This document shows positions 41,535 to 50,956 of a stretch of 64,000 nucleotides of DNA, piece after piece. The DNA lies in NCBI RefSeq assembly GCF_003464165.1, contig NZ_QSEK01000010.1:10492-74491 (forward strand), read 5' to 3'. A program made the translations under genes and the position numbers. Below the pieces are notes generated by a model that worked only from the letters and a program-made list of their open reading frames with translations, was not told the DNA's origin and made no database searches. The stretch comes from Eubacterium sp. AM49-13BH (GTDB taxonomy: Bacteria > Bacillota > Clostridia > Lachnospirales > Lachnospiraceae). Each line of letters starts with the position of its first letter. The first letter of the stretch is position 1.

Positions 41535-42080
41535 CTATAACTGGATCTTCATCAGACTTCTGGAAAGTTCGTCTATTTTATGCTTAATACTGCTGTCTAC
41601 TACACGGTCACCGATTCTTATTACCATTCCGCCAATAAGACTTTCATCAACCGTATAATTCATCTGGAAATCTACATATCCTGTAGTTTCTAACAGCTTC
41701 CCAGCAACAGCCTTCTTCTGTTCATCAGTGAGTGGCTTTGCTGTGCTTATATAAGCAATTCCTATTTTCTTGTATTCGAGAACTCTCTTTCGAAAATACT
41801 CAAGTGTATCAACAATCTTTTTCTGTCTGTCCTTTGAGACCATGGTTATCAACAAACCCGTCATATCTCCTGAAACAAACTGAGAGAAAATGTTATTAAT
41901 AAGTCCTTCCTTTTCTCCCTTTTCAACTTCTGGATGATTGAGCAGTCTGCCAAACTCCGGATTATCATTAAATGCTTCAATGACAGCCCCGGCCTCATCA
42001 TACAGAGAATCCACTCTGGACTCTTCTACGGCAAGCTCAAATAAAGCATCACCGTATGTTGCTTCAATTAGCTTAGCCAT
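41535..42080 (-). CDS. atpH: ATP synthase delta subunit
   Basis: 181 residues, part of the outer stalk that ties F1 to the b subunits. The C-terminal motif VDESLIGGMVIRIGDRVVD is typical of the family. It overlaps atpF by 13 bases, so translation is coupled. Confidence 0.95.
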   Translation of the reverse strand: MAKLIEATYGDALFELAVEESRVDSLYDEAGAVIEAFNDNPEFGRLLNHPEVEKGEKEGLINNIFSQFVSGDMTGLLITMVSKDRQKKIVDTLEYFRKRVLEYKKIGIAYISTAKPLTDEQKKAVAGKLLETTGYVDFQMNYTVDESLIGGMVIRIGDRVVDSSIKHKIDELSRSLMKIQL

Positions 42081-42622
42081 GTTTTCTCACCCATTTCATT
42101 CAAAGTCTCTTCAATAAGAGCATTGCTGTCCTTCTCATCAATAGATCTGGCAACTAACTTAGATGCCATAACAGCTGCTACAGTTACAATCTGCTGTTTA
42201 ACCTCATCAGCAACCTTCTGCTTCTCAAGTTCAGCTTCAACATTAGCTCTTTCTATAATTCTTGCTGCCTCAGCCTTGGCTTCATCAATGATTTTGGTCT
42301 CATTGTGCATAGCAGTCTTTCTTGCGTCACTAAGAATCTGTTCTGCCTCCTTGTGGGCATCCTTTAACTTAGCCTCATATTCTGCTTTAAGGGCACCCGC
42401 TTCCTTCTTATCGTTCTCAGCGTTCTCCCTGTCACTTGTTATCTTGTCCTGTCTCTTCTTTAACATATTCCTTACAGGATTGAAAAGAATAAATGTAAGT
42501 AAAAGAAACAGTATAAATACATTGACTGCAGTTACTGCTGCATCAAAAAGGAGCTGCGGATCCAGACCGAATAATCGTCCATCAGCCGCTAGGGCAACAA
42601 ATGTATTTCCTGACAAATTCAA
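42068..42622 (-). CDS. atpF: ATP synthase b subunit
   Basis: 184 residues, one membrane span near residues 27-50 (VTAVNVFILFLLLTFILF), then a long charged helix that forms the outer stalk (DKITSDRENAENDKKEAG). The start codon is TTG, with AAAGGAGG 7 bases upstream. TTG starts lower initiation, but two b copies per complex are required, so the strong site may compensate. Confidence 0.95.
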   Translation of the reverse strand: MNLSGNTFVALAADGRLFGLDPQLLFDAAVTAVNVFILFLLLTFILFNPVRNMLKKRQDKITSDRENAENDKKEAGALKAEYEAKLKDAHKEAEQILSDARKTAMHNETKIIDEAKAEAARIIERANVEAELEKQKVADEVKQQIVTVAAVMASKLVARSIDEKDSNALIEETLNEMGEKTWLS

Positions 42623-42658
42623 TTGTAGGCCTCCTTTCTATTATCTTCGCACCTCTTC

Positions 42659-42916
<258 letters not shown>

Positions 42917-42950
42917 TTAAAAATCCTCCGTCTAATAAAAATATTTGCCG

Positions 42951-43673
42951 TTAATCGGCTATCTTGTCGTTAACATAAACCATAGTTAACATGCAGAATA
43001 CATACGCCTGAATGCAGCCTGAGAATAAATCAAAGTACGCATGCAGAACTGCCGGGTATGCAACTGTGAATGGACTGAGCAAATCATATATCAATCCCAT
43101 AAGAACTGTTCCTGACATTACATTACCGAAAAGACGTAATGATAATGATAACGGAACTGCAAATTCACCAATAAGGTTAATCGGGAATAAAAACCATATC
43201 GGTTGGAATAATGCTGTAAAGTGCTTAATCCTGTTCTTCTTGACACCATTGAACTGAACCAGTATAAATGTTATCAGACCAAGACACAGAGTAACACCAT
43301 AATCAGCCGTTGGTGGTCTTAACCCAAACAGACCGGATATGTTAGATATTATTATAAACAAGAATAATGTGGATATATAATTCACAAACTTGTTGGCATT
43401 CTTACCCATAATACCATCAACCATAGTGCCTAACATCTCAACGATGATTTCTATGGCATTCTGGAACATTCCCGGTGTATCTGAAGCATCGACTTTATTA
43501 ATCTTAATCCTTGCTATTACAGCCATAACAAGAATAAAGACTGATACCAGCAGCAGAGCCACATGTGTTGTGTCAATGTTTAATGAAACGCCATTCAGCT
43601 TAAATGTGTACAGCGTCTTAATCATGAAACTTGAATCTCCGGCCACCATCGTAGTCAAACTCTCGCTTCCCAC
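42951..43673 (-). CDS. atpB: ATP synthase a subunit
   Basis: 240 residues, six or so membrane helices. The essential Arg is in SLSLRLFGNVMSG. It forms the ion half-channels facing the c ring. The start codon is GTG directly after the stop of the preceding gene (43674-43676), with AGGAG about 9 bases upstream. Confidence 0.96.
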   Translation of the reverse strand: MGSESLTTMVAGDSSFMIKTLYTFKLNGVSLNIDTTHVALLLVSVFILVMAVIARIKINKVDASDTPGMFQNAIEIIVEMLGTMVDGIMGKNANKFVNYISTLFLFIIISNISGLFGLRPPTADYGVTLCLGLITFILVQFNGVKKNRIKHFTALFQPIWFLFPINLIGEFAVPLSLSLRLFGNVMSGTVLMGLIYDLLSPFTVAYPAVLHAYFDLFSGCIQAYVFCMLTMVYVNDKIAD

Positions 43674-44126
43674 CTACTCACTCTCCTTTTCTATTATATT
43701 TTTATCAGTCTGAGGAAACTCCCCAGTACTGTTTTCCCCTTTTACGGACCTGTTCTTGTCCAGTAAAGGCGACAGATATGCCGCTATCTTCTCTGAGAAC
43801 ATGCCAATAATTGCACACAGCAAATCTCCTGCCTTGAAGATATACAATAATGCAAGCAGTATTATCATTACAAGAAATCTTACAATATACCCAAATACAA
43901 GTGTTGAAGACTGCTTATGCCCGCCATACACAACCTTTCGTATAGTAAAGCTTAAATGAAATGAACTGAATACAGCATATATAACACCCACAAGCAGTCC
44001 CACTGCACACATTATTTTATTCGGAACAGCGATAAATATAATTATCTGTGCAACAACAAGATAAATACATTCTATAAGCAGCATTCCCGGAAGAGCTTCA
44101 TTAATATCTTTAATTCTTTTTAACAT
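43674..44126 (-). CDS. atpI: ATP synthase subunit I-like membrane protein
   Basis: 150 residues with four predicted membrane segments (LLIECIYLVVAQIIIFIAV, then ICAVGLLVGVIYAVF, then YIVRFLVMIILLALLYIF). Proteins in this position are AtpI family members that help assemble the c ring. The final 35 residues are charged (DKNRSVKGENSTGEF). It is placed between atpZ and atpB. Confidence 0.8.
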   Translation of the reverse strand: MLKRIKDINEALPGMLLIECIYLVVAQIIIFIAVPNKIMCAVGLLVGVIYAVFSSFHLSFTIRKVVYGGHKQSSTLVFGYIVRFLVMIILLALLYIFKAGDLLCAIIGMFSEKIAAYLSPLLDKNRSVKGENSTGEFPQTDKNIIEKESE

Positions 44127-44129
44127 AAA

Positions 44130-44438
44130 TCACCTCTTAATTTCACTGGAATCTTTTTCCTGCCTCTTTCTGTATTCCTCTACCTTTCTGTTGATTTCAT
44201 CCTGCTGTGCCTTATCTTTCTTAGCTTTATCCTGCCTTACTGTGTCCATTGCCAGAACATATGCATTTCTTGCACCTGCTGCCATCCCAATAAAAAGCAG
44301 TGGAACCGTAAACCATGTTCCAAATCTTTTATCAAGCCAAATTCCAATTGCCAGACATAAAAATGTTGGCACCATCACGCATATAGCGAGCTGAGATATC
44401 AGTACAATATTTCGTAATGCTTTGCTATCATTCTTCAT
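44130..44438 (-). CDS. AtpZ/AtpI-type small membrane protein
   Basis: 102 residues with two membrane segments (IVLISQLAICVMVPTFLCLAIG and FTVPLLFIGMAAGARNAYV, approximately 10-60), then a Lys- and Glu-rich tail (DKAKKDKAQQDEINRK). It is the first gene of the atp operon. Its family is annotated as AtpZ or F0F1 ATPase assembly/cation-related proteins. It overlaps nothing and lies 3 bases before the next gene. Confidence 0.75.
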   Translation of the reverse strand: MKNDSKALRNIVLISQLAICVMVPTFLCLAIGIWLDKRFGTWFTVPLLFIGMAAGARNAYVLAMDTVRQDKAKKDKAQQDEINRKVEEYRKRQEKDSSEIKR

Positions 44439-44586
44439 ATCATGTTCCTCACAAAAGTCTGCATTAATTTTACCAATTTATAGGTATATTTTTCAACCCT
44501 TTTTATTGAAATTTAATTAATCTGCTGATATAATTTTGTCATTATATTTTGTGTATTATTAACTATACCGAAAAGGGGGATTTTAT

Positions 44587-45057
44587 ATGCCTACATTATA
44601 CAGAAAAAGACTTATTCCTGATGAATGTGTTAATCTTAAGAATGATAACATAATATTCTTAGATTCCGATGCTATTGTGACCAGTTGGAACACATTCCGT
44701 CCCAAAGCTGAATTCACACATGGAACATCATATTATGTTATTAATGAAGGGTTTAAGATAAGCAAATTCTATAAAGCAGACAACTCTCTTGCATATATCT
44801 ATTGTGACATTATTGACACTTCTTATGATGCTGTCTCTGATACATATATATTCACAGATCTTCTTGCAGATGTCATAATTGAGAATAACGGGCGTGTTCG
44901 TGTTGTCGACCTTGATGAATTAGGCGATGCACTTACAGATAATATCATAAGCTGTGAGCTTATGTCTGATGCGCTTCACAAGCTTAACAAGCTTCTTACT
45001 GCCATCTATAATGGAACCTTTAGTGAATACATCAGGATTCTTGAATCGCATGAATAA
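44587..45057 (+). CDS. DUF402-family protein
   Basis: 156 residues with the DUF402 pattern: SWNTFRPKAEFTHGTSYYVI, KFYKADNSLAYIYCDIID and DLLADVIIENNGRVRVVDLDEL. Related proteins include nucleoside diphosphate and RNA-related phosphatases of the FAU-1/Ntdp type, with the acidic residues typical of metal binding. The exact role is not known. GGGGG lies upstream. It is divergent from the atp operon and ends at a shared two-way terminator. Confidence 0.85.
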   Translation: MPTLYRKRLIPDECVNLKNDNIIFLDSDAIVTSWNTFRPKAEFTHGTSYYVINEGFKISKFYKADNSLAYIYCDIIDTSYDAVSDTYIFTDLLADVIIENNGRVRVVDLDELGDALTDNIISCELMSDALHKLNKLLTAIYNGTFSEYIRILESHE

Positions 45058-45062
45058 CATAT

Positions 45063-45104
45063 AAAGGGAGCTGGAAACCTTATTCGTTTCCAGCTCCCTT
45101 TTTA
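45063..45104. terminator. Two-way terminator
   Basis: AAAGGGAGCTGGAAAC pairs with GTTTCCAGCTCCCTTT around a short loop, with A and T runs on the outside. It serves the DUF402 gene and the convergent dCMP deaminase gene. Confidence 0.92.
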
Positions 45105-45581
45105 CATGTCAATCGTTATTGTGCGACCTGTTCTTTCATACTTGTAATATCTGACACCTGCGGCATTAAGCATTCTCTTTGATGCAATTACAGATGCAGT
45201 ATCTGCATATTTGTCACAGTCATATACAACAGTCTTAATCCCTGCCTGAATAATTGCCTTCGCACACTCATTGCATGGAAAAAGTGTTACATAAAGCTTG
45301 GCATTATCAAGGCTTCCGCCTCTGTAATTAAGAATCGCATTAAGCTCACTATGAGTTGTATAGAAATACTTATTATCTTCACCATCTCTGTTCCATGGAA
45401 ACTCATCATCAGAACAGCCCCTTGGCAGCCCGTTATATCCCATGGATAATATCTTATTATCCTGACTTACTATACACGCGCCAACCTGTGTATTAGGGTC
45501 TTTGGACCTCATACCGGAAAGTGTTGCAATCCCCATGAAATATTCATCCCATGATATATAATCTTTTCTCTTATCGCCCAT
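45102..45581 (-). CDS. dCMP deaminase (ComEB-like)
   Basis: 159 residues. It converts dCMP to dUMP for thymidylate synthesis. Zinc motifs: HSELNAIL (His and proton-relay Glu; HSE rather than the commoner HAE) and PCNECAKAI (two Cys). Also DPNTQVGACIV, which is typical. It is the end of a run with rpiB 3 bases upstream. Confidence 0.92.
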   Translation of the reverse strand: MGDKRKDYISWDEYFMGIATLSGMRSKDPNTQVGACIVSQDNKILSMGYNGLPRGCSDDEFPWNRDGEDNKYFYTTHSELNAILNYRGGSLDNAKLYVTLFPCNECAKAIIQAGIKTVVYDCDKYADTASVIASKRMLNAAGVRYYKYERTGRTITIDM

Positions 45582-45584
45582 TTA

Positions 45585-46013
45585 TTAATCCTCTAACATG
45601 CTGATTCTTCTAATGTGTCTCTCATCATTAGAAAACTTAGAATCTAAAAATGTATCTGCTATTCTGAAAGCAAGCTCTGGTCCGATAACTCTTGCACCCA
45701 TGCATAATACATTGGCATTGTTATGTTCCTTAGTAGCCTGTGCTGAGAAGCAATCGCTACATAATGCTGCTCTAATTCCCTTAATCTTATTAGCCGCCAT
45801 GCTCATTCCTATTCCTGTTCCGCAAAGAAGAATTCCTTCCTCACACTCACCTGAAAGAATAGCCTCAGCTACCTTCCTGGCATATACAGGATAATCGCAT
45901 GAATCCTTAGTATATGTGCCATAATCCTTGCACTCAATACCTCTCTTCTTAAGATGCTCTATGAGCTGTTCCTTTAATTCTAATGCTCCATGATCACAAC
46001 CAATTGCTATCAT
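45585..46013 (-). CDS. rpiB: Ribose-5-phosphate isomerase B
   Basis: 142 residues. It interconverts ribulose-5-phosphate and ribose-5-phosphate. The N-terminus IAIGCDHGALELKEQLIEHL and the catalytic GILLCGTGIGMSMAANKIKG motif with Cys are present. It overlaps the phosphatase gene by 4 bases, so translation is coupled. A very similar enzyme (LacAB type) is possible but less likely in this context. Confidence 0.93.
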   Translation of the reverse strand: MIAIGCDHGALELKEQLIEHLKKRGIECKDYGTYTKDSCDYPVYARKVAEAILSGECEEGILLCGTGIGMSMAANKIKGIRAALCSDCFSAQATKEHNNANVLCMGARVIGPELAFRIADTFLDSKFSNDERHIRRISMLED

Positions 46014-46489
46014 TGTTCTTCTCCTTTATCTTCTTTTTCTTCTGATAACTTATCCAGATACTCTGCAACATTACCAACAAGCCTGTATATAAGCTCGAAA
46101 CAGACATTATATTCCTCAATTCCCTTGCCATAAGGGTCTGTAATCTCCTGCTCTGGCTCACCGGCATATTCACTCAGAGTATATACATTAATTGCCTCGC
46201 TGTATTCATCATATATCTTCTGCTTCATAGATGAATCCATAGCCAGTACAAGTGTATCATTTCCGAAATCCTCATTCAACAACTGTTTTGCTGAATTATT
46301 CGGAATTATCATATTATGCTTTGCTGCAACCGCAACAGCCTTCGGATTATATGGCTCTGGAAAAAGCACAACCATTCCTCTGGATTCCGATATAATATCC
46401 TGTTTAAGATTAGCCATGACAGTTGCCGCCATCGGACTCCTGCATGTATTGCCATTACATACGAATATCACTTTATCAAATGTGTTCAT
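46010..46489 (-). CDS. Low-molecular-weight protein tyrosine phosphatase
   Basis: 159 residues. The catalytic loop is VCNGNTCRSPMA (C-x5-R), near the N-terminus, and the acid Asp is in ITDPYGKG near the C-terminus. Such enzymes remove phosphate from Tyr residues, and in some species from arginine. Gram-positive members often sit near sua5 and rpiB, as here. Which protein is its target is not known. Confidence 0.92.
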   Translation of the reverse strand: MNTFDKVIFVCNGNTCRSPMAATVMANLKQDIISESRGMVVLFPEPYNPKAVAVAAKHNMIIPNNSAKQLLNEDFGNDTLVLAMDSSMKQKIYDEYSEAINVYTLSEYAGEPEQEITDPYGKGIEEYNVCFELIYRLVGNVAEYLDKLSEEKEDKGEEQ

Positions 46490-46523
46490 CGTAAACCCTC
46501 ATATCTTCTTTAATAAAAATGTA

Positions 46524-47578
46524 TTAATCCAGCTTAATTATCTTGTGACCTGCCGCCTTAATCAGTCTGTTCATAACAGCCTGCCCTACATTTTTCGTCT
46601 CAAAGCTCTCAGAATATACAAATTCTATATTCTGCTTATCAAAATCTCTTAATATTGCATACAGATTTCTTGCAACACTAAGCTCGTCATCCTTATGACC
46701 TGCTGAAACAATATCCTTGCAGATATATTTACCTTTAGTTTCATCAGTTGCCATAACTGCACATCTGTGTCCTTCTGCTTCTTTTTCAGCTATCTGGCTG
46801 TTAATATATTCAACAACCTTTTCATGTTGACCTTCAACAATAGTCACATCTGCATTAGGTGCATAATGCTTGTATTTCATTCCCGGTGCTTTAGGAACAA
46901 CGCCTTCTTTAAGGCTTCCCATAATAGCAGGGTCGATTATTGTCTTTCCTATAACCTCCTCAAACATAGCCTGAGTAATATATCCAGGTCTTAATATAGT
47001 CGGAACTTCTTCGCTAAGATCAATAATCGTAGACTCCACACCTATATCTACAGTATCATCCTGGATAATCATATCTATACGTCCTGACAGGTCATTAATT
47101 ACATGTTCTGCCCTTGTCGGACTTGGCTTTCCTGATGTATTGGCACTTGGTGCCGCAATATACACCCCTGAACGTCTTATAGCTCTGCTGCCACAGGATG
47201 ACTTGGCATCCTTATCGCAACCGTTCCAAGCCCGCCTGTGATAGAATCAGGTACTTTATCCTGTTTCTTAAGAATCATAGTAAGTGGACCCGGCCAGAAT
47301 TTTTCAGCCAGTACAAGTGCCTTTTCTGGCACTTCTGATGCCAGATCATACAATGCATTGACATCCGCAATATGGACTATAAGAGGATTGTCAGATGGCC
47401 TTCCCTTTGCTGCATATATCTTGGCTGAAGCTTTCGCATCAAGTGCATCCGCACCAAGTCCATATACAGTCTCTGTAGGAAAAGCCACAAGCCCTCCCGC
47501 TCTTAGAATCTGTCCTGCCTGTTCATATATTTTCTTATCTTCTTCTGTGTGTGTTATCTTCTTTATTATTGTTTCCAT
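46524..47578 (-). pseudogene. Sua5/YrdC threonylcarbamoyl-AMP synthase, frame broken once
   Basis: Joined across the break this is a protein of about 350 residues: YrdC domain (1-200) and a C-terminal Sua5 domain (about 230-350). It makes threonylcarbamoyl-AMP for the t6A tRNA modification, normally essential. Seen: PTETVYGLGADALD, KGRPSDNPLIVH, WPGPLTMIL and SANTSGKPSPTRAEHVI. At about 47180 the sequence reads GAGCTATAAGA; one more T restores AAELIRRSGVYIAAPS. Left as it is, the first part stops at residue 133. The break looks like a lost base in a TT pair. Confidence 0.85.
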
Positions 47579-47599
47579 AAAACCTTTCGCCAGCTTTCA

Positions 47600-48387
47600 T
47601 TATTTCATATTCATCATCAGATATTCTATTATACCACAATACAGAGCATCAGCCACTTTTTCCTGATATTCTTCCGTACACAGTCTCTGCTCCTCTTCTG
47701 GATTAGACAAGAAACCACACTCTGATATAATTGTCGGAAGCTTGGAATGAAGCAGTATGTAATAATTAACATCTGACTTAATCTGCCTTGTTGTACCTAA
47801 CTTCTCACCAAGAATCCCTTGCATTATCTGCGCTATTCTTTTACTTTCCTCAGACTTCTTATAATAAAATACCTGTGCACCTTCTGCCTTAGGTGTGACA
47901 TAACTGTTCTGATGGATACTAATTACCATATCTGCACCACTGCTATTGATTATATCACATCTTCTTTCCAGGTCAGCTTTCTTTTTACTCTTATCGGACT
48001 CCACACTTAAATCATCATCTGTGTCCCTTGTCATAATAACATTAATCTGAGCATCTTCAAGCCGTTCCTGTAATTTTTTTGCAATTGCAGATTAATTTCT
48101 TTCTCTTTCGTTCCGGAAACTCCAACCTTTCCCGGATCAGCCCCGCCATGACCGCTGTCAATAACTATACATTTCTCTGAGAAATTAATATTCATCTCGA
48201 CGGCTTCACCACTTCCTGCATCATCTGACAAATGTTGATTATCACTCACATAATCATCCTTCCCGTTTCCTTTGCCATCTGCCTTTAGCGGCAAAAGTAC
48301 ATTAGCTGTCATATATACAGACACAAGAAGTATTATTGACATTAATGGCAGAATCAGTGTCCTGCTTATATTGGCTTTTTCTGGCAT
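47600..48387 (-). pseudogene. N-acetylmuramoyl-L-alanine amidase (CwlD-like), frame broken once
   Basis: Joined across the break this is a protein of about 260 residues with an N-terminal membrane segment (LILPLMSIILLVSVYMTANVLL) and an amidase_3 domain. The zinc His is in IDSGHGGADPGKVG, and the second half has VMTRDTDDDL (in-frame IMTRDTDDDLS), SIHQNSY and ISECGFLSNPEEE. Such enzymes cut the amide between muramic acid and the peptide; CwlD acts on spore cortex. At about 48088, CAATTG would be CAAATTG, giving INLQIAKKLQERLEDAQINV. A single A is missing. The gene follows sua5 by 21 bases. Confidence 0.85.
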
Positions 48388-48459
48388 ACTTTCCCCGAAA
48401 CCTGTAATTCTCTACTAATTTATTACAGAATTCAGCCGCTTATTACTATTACCTGATAC

Positions 48460-50151
48460 TTATTTGTTATACTGGCTGATAACAGACCATACAGTGGATT
48501 TCTCAAGTCCTAACTTCCAGCATGCAACACCTGCTGTATTCTCCTGCTGTATAACCTGCATCTTGGCTTCTATAGATTTCTCTTCTTCAAACCATATCTG
48601 TCTTGTAGAACTTCCTACCGTATATGAAGCCACATACTGTCCGCAGTCGTCATTCCATAATGCTACCTGTCCATCACTGTTTAACTGATCGATTGCTGCC
48701 TGCATGCCAACAGCTCTGCTTGTTGTGTTTCCATCTGTTGTTGTCCATATTCTTGTATAAAATGGAATACCTGCTATTACATGTTCCTTACCAACAAGCT
48801 GTACTGTATCCTCAACTGCCTCCTTTACAAATGGAAGTGAAGCTACCGAGCCTGCATCAGTTCCCGCATAATGCTCATCATATGCCATTACGATAACATA
48901 ATCCACAAATTTTGACTGTTCCTTAAGATTATAGCATCTGTTATATGCCTCCGGCTTGTAATTATCTGTCGATAATACAATTCCATTTCTTTCACATGCA
49001 ACAGATAATTCTCTTACAAACTGCAGATAATCCTTTGCATACGCACTCTTAATATTCTCATAATCAAGATTAATTCCATCAAAGCCATAGCTCTTAGCTT
49101 CACCAACGAGTTTGTTAACCATGTTAGTTCTTGCCGCCTTGCTTGAATAAAGCTGTGCAAAATCAACATTTGTATCAAAATCACTTACCAGTGCCCACAC
49201 ATCAATACCTCTCTGATGCATTTTGCTGACGAAATCTGCTGATGCATAACTTGACATGTTACCTGACGCGTCAGTCACAGAATACCATGTTGGAGCAATA
49301 ACATTAACTCCTGATATAGTGGACATATTATTATCTATACTTGAATTACCTGCTGTTCCACTCACCTGAAACCACGCAAGTGTAATCTTTTCATTCTTAA
49401 GAAGAAAATTATGTTCTTCGACAGCCTTCTGTTCTCTTACATATTCAAATGTATCAGACACCTCGGACTTTTTCACATAACCTGTATATCCTGAAACTGT
49501 TGTGACCTTAATCCACTCATCAATATCATCAACATATTCAAGTCTGTCGCCCTTGCTCACATACTCAAGCACCGGACTCTTGATTCCGCCTCTGTATCTT
49601 ACAGCAGCCTTCTTACCAGCAGTTACACACTGCTTAGCTTCGCTTTTAAGAGTTACATTCAGTCTGTCCGGTTCTGAAGCATACTGGTATTCACAGTCAG
49701 TGCGTTCTGCAACGTAATCCCACGCAATAAAGCACTCCCCGTCAACATCACGGATAACACTATAATCCATCGTATAAATCTTACCTGTATCATCTGAATA
49801 ATCATTCTGATTCTTCTTAAATGCATAGATATATGAAGTGTCTGAATACAACGTTGCATCAGACTCCTTATCATAATAAAACCCGACATTAATATTATCT
49901 GCTATAAATTCCTGCGTAAGATACAACCTTCCATCTATATTAATTCCTGTGTCTGGATAACTTTCCCCATCAATCATTACAAGTACTTTGTCCGTATTCT
50001 TATCTATATCAAAATACTTATATCCGCTCATCTTCTCCTTAGTAGGAGTATATCTGACTATAACAAACATTGCTGCTACAATAACAACAAGTCCTGCAGC
50101 CGCAGCGGCAATGATAATCCCTTTAATTCTTTTTCTACCGTGTGTTTCCAT
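48460..50151 (-). CDS. Membrane-anchored glycoside hydrolase family 18 protein with SH3-like domain
   Basis: 563 residues. A signal anchor near residues 8-33 (IKGIIIAAAAAGLVVIVAAMF) holds it to the membrane. Residues about 40-170 are a beta-rich region like copper amine oxidase N-terminal domains. About 175-230 is an SH3-like domain (RYRGGIKSPVLEYVSKGD, VSGYTGYVKKSEV). Residues about 250-563 are a GH18 barrel with DGINLDYE (D-x-x-D-x-D/Y-E type) near residue 355. Members of this layout act on peptidoglycan or spore cortex. It sits near cwlD and precedes nothing else in its unit. Confidence 0.9.
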   Translation of the reverse strand: METHGRKRIKGIIIAAAAAGLVVIVAAMFVIVRYTPTKEKMSGYKYFDIDKNTDKVLVMIDGESYPDTGINIDGRLYLTQEFIADNINVGFYYDKESDATLYSDTSYIYAFKKNQNDYSDDTGKIYTMDYSVIRDVDGECFIAWDYVAERTDCEYQYASEPDRLNVTLKSEAKQCVTAGKKAAVRYRGGIKSPVLEYVSKGDRLEYVDDIDEWIKVTTVSGYTGYVKKSEVSDTFEYVREQKAVEEHNFLLKNEKITLAWFQVSGTAGNSSIDNNMSTISGVNVIAPTWYSVTDASGNMSSYASADFVSKMHQRGIDVWALVSDFDTNVDFAQLYSSKAARTNMVNKLVGEAKSYGFDGINLDYENIKSAYAKDYLQFVRELSVACERNGIVLSTDNYKPEAYNRCYNLKEQSKFVDYVIVMAYDEHYAGTDAGSVASLPFVKEAVEDTVQLVGKEHVIAGIPFYTRIWTTTDGNTTSRAVGMQAAIDQLNSDGQVALWNDDCGQYVASYTVGSSTRQIWFEEEKSIEAKMQVIQQENTAGVACWKLGLEKSTVWSVISQYNK

Positions 50152-50343
50152 TTATCTGCCTTTCCTTTGCACTAAGATACTGACATTGTATCATATTACA
50201 ATAAAAATGGCATACCTTTATTCCCGGAATTACCAACAATAAAAATATGCCATAAACCTAATCATACGCTACGCAAAAGGGATTTCCCATAGAGCATGAT
50301 TTGTGATATATTTTCTTTAGAAGTTTTAGACGTAGAATAATTA

Positions 50344-50943
50344 TCAGGTTACAACTTGACTCAGAATCTTAATGACACTTCCCTTCATCTCAAAAGGATT
50401 CTCTTCCATAGGTGCTTTATATGCTCTGAGTTCAAATTCACGTTCCATGCATTTTGCCCGTTTTTCCTGCCATGTAACTGAAACTATAGGCATGTTTCTT
50501 ACACTGTAGATTCTTCTGATTCTTTCCAGTCTTTTCACACACTCACCATACTTCCACGGAACCATTGAGCCAACAAGAATACGACACTCGCAAGACATAA
50601 CATCTCTCAGACCATCAGCAAGCTTTTCTTTCAGATCCGCAAGATTAACCTCAACAATAACCACATCATAATATTCCGATATAACATGAACGAAACCTTC
50701 TCTGACTCCCCCAAAGAAGTCTATCCCCTTATATGAAAACCCTCGTCTGCTTCCTGCATAATTCTTAACTTTCCCCACATGCTCTTCTTCTTTAATTCTG
50801 TCAAATGAGTCATCAAAGCCAGAACTCACAATAGCTGTTTTCAGATGAAGTCCATTAGAAAAATAGTTAGCAAGCATGATACCAAGCTGCGTTGTTCCGG
50901 CACCGCTGCATAAGCCAATCAGTCCGACAGTCTTATAATTCAT
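50344..50943 (-). CDS. Free-standing ParA/MinD-like protein with GTTQ loop
   Basis: About 199 residues. The start of the fold is VGLIGLCSGAGTTQLGIMLANYF, which matches the position of a deviant Walker A loop but without the two lysines (GAGTTQ in place of GKGGxGKT). The Walker B-like strand is DVVIVEVNLADL. It resembles the C-terminal module of the kinase gene just upstream (GDKAGIGTTHT). ATP binding is doubtful. The start is not certain: ATG at 50943, with a weak purine-rich stretch, or GTG at 50964. The kinase stop is 14 bases away, so the pair is one unit. The role is unknown. Confidence 0.65.
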   Translation of the reverse strand: MNYKTVGLIGLCSGAGTTQLGIMLANYFSNGLHLKTAIVSSGFDDSFDRIKEEEHVGKVKNYAGSRRGFSYKGIDFFGGVREGFVHVISEYYDVVIVEVNLADLKEKLADGLRDVMSCECRILVGSMVPWKYGECVKRLERIRRIYSVRNMPIVSVTWQEKRAKCMEREFELRAYKAPMEENPFEMKGSVIKILSQVVT

Positions 50944-50956
50944 AGCCGCTTCATCA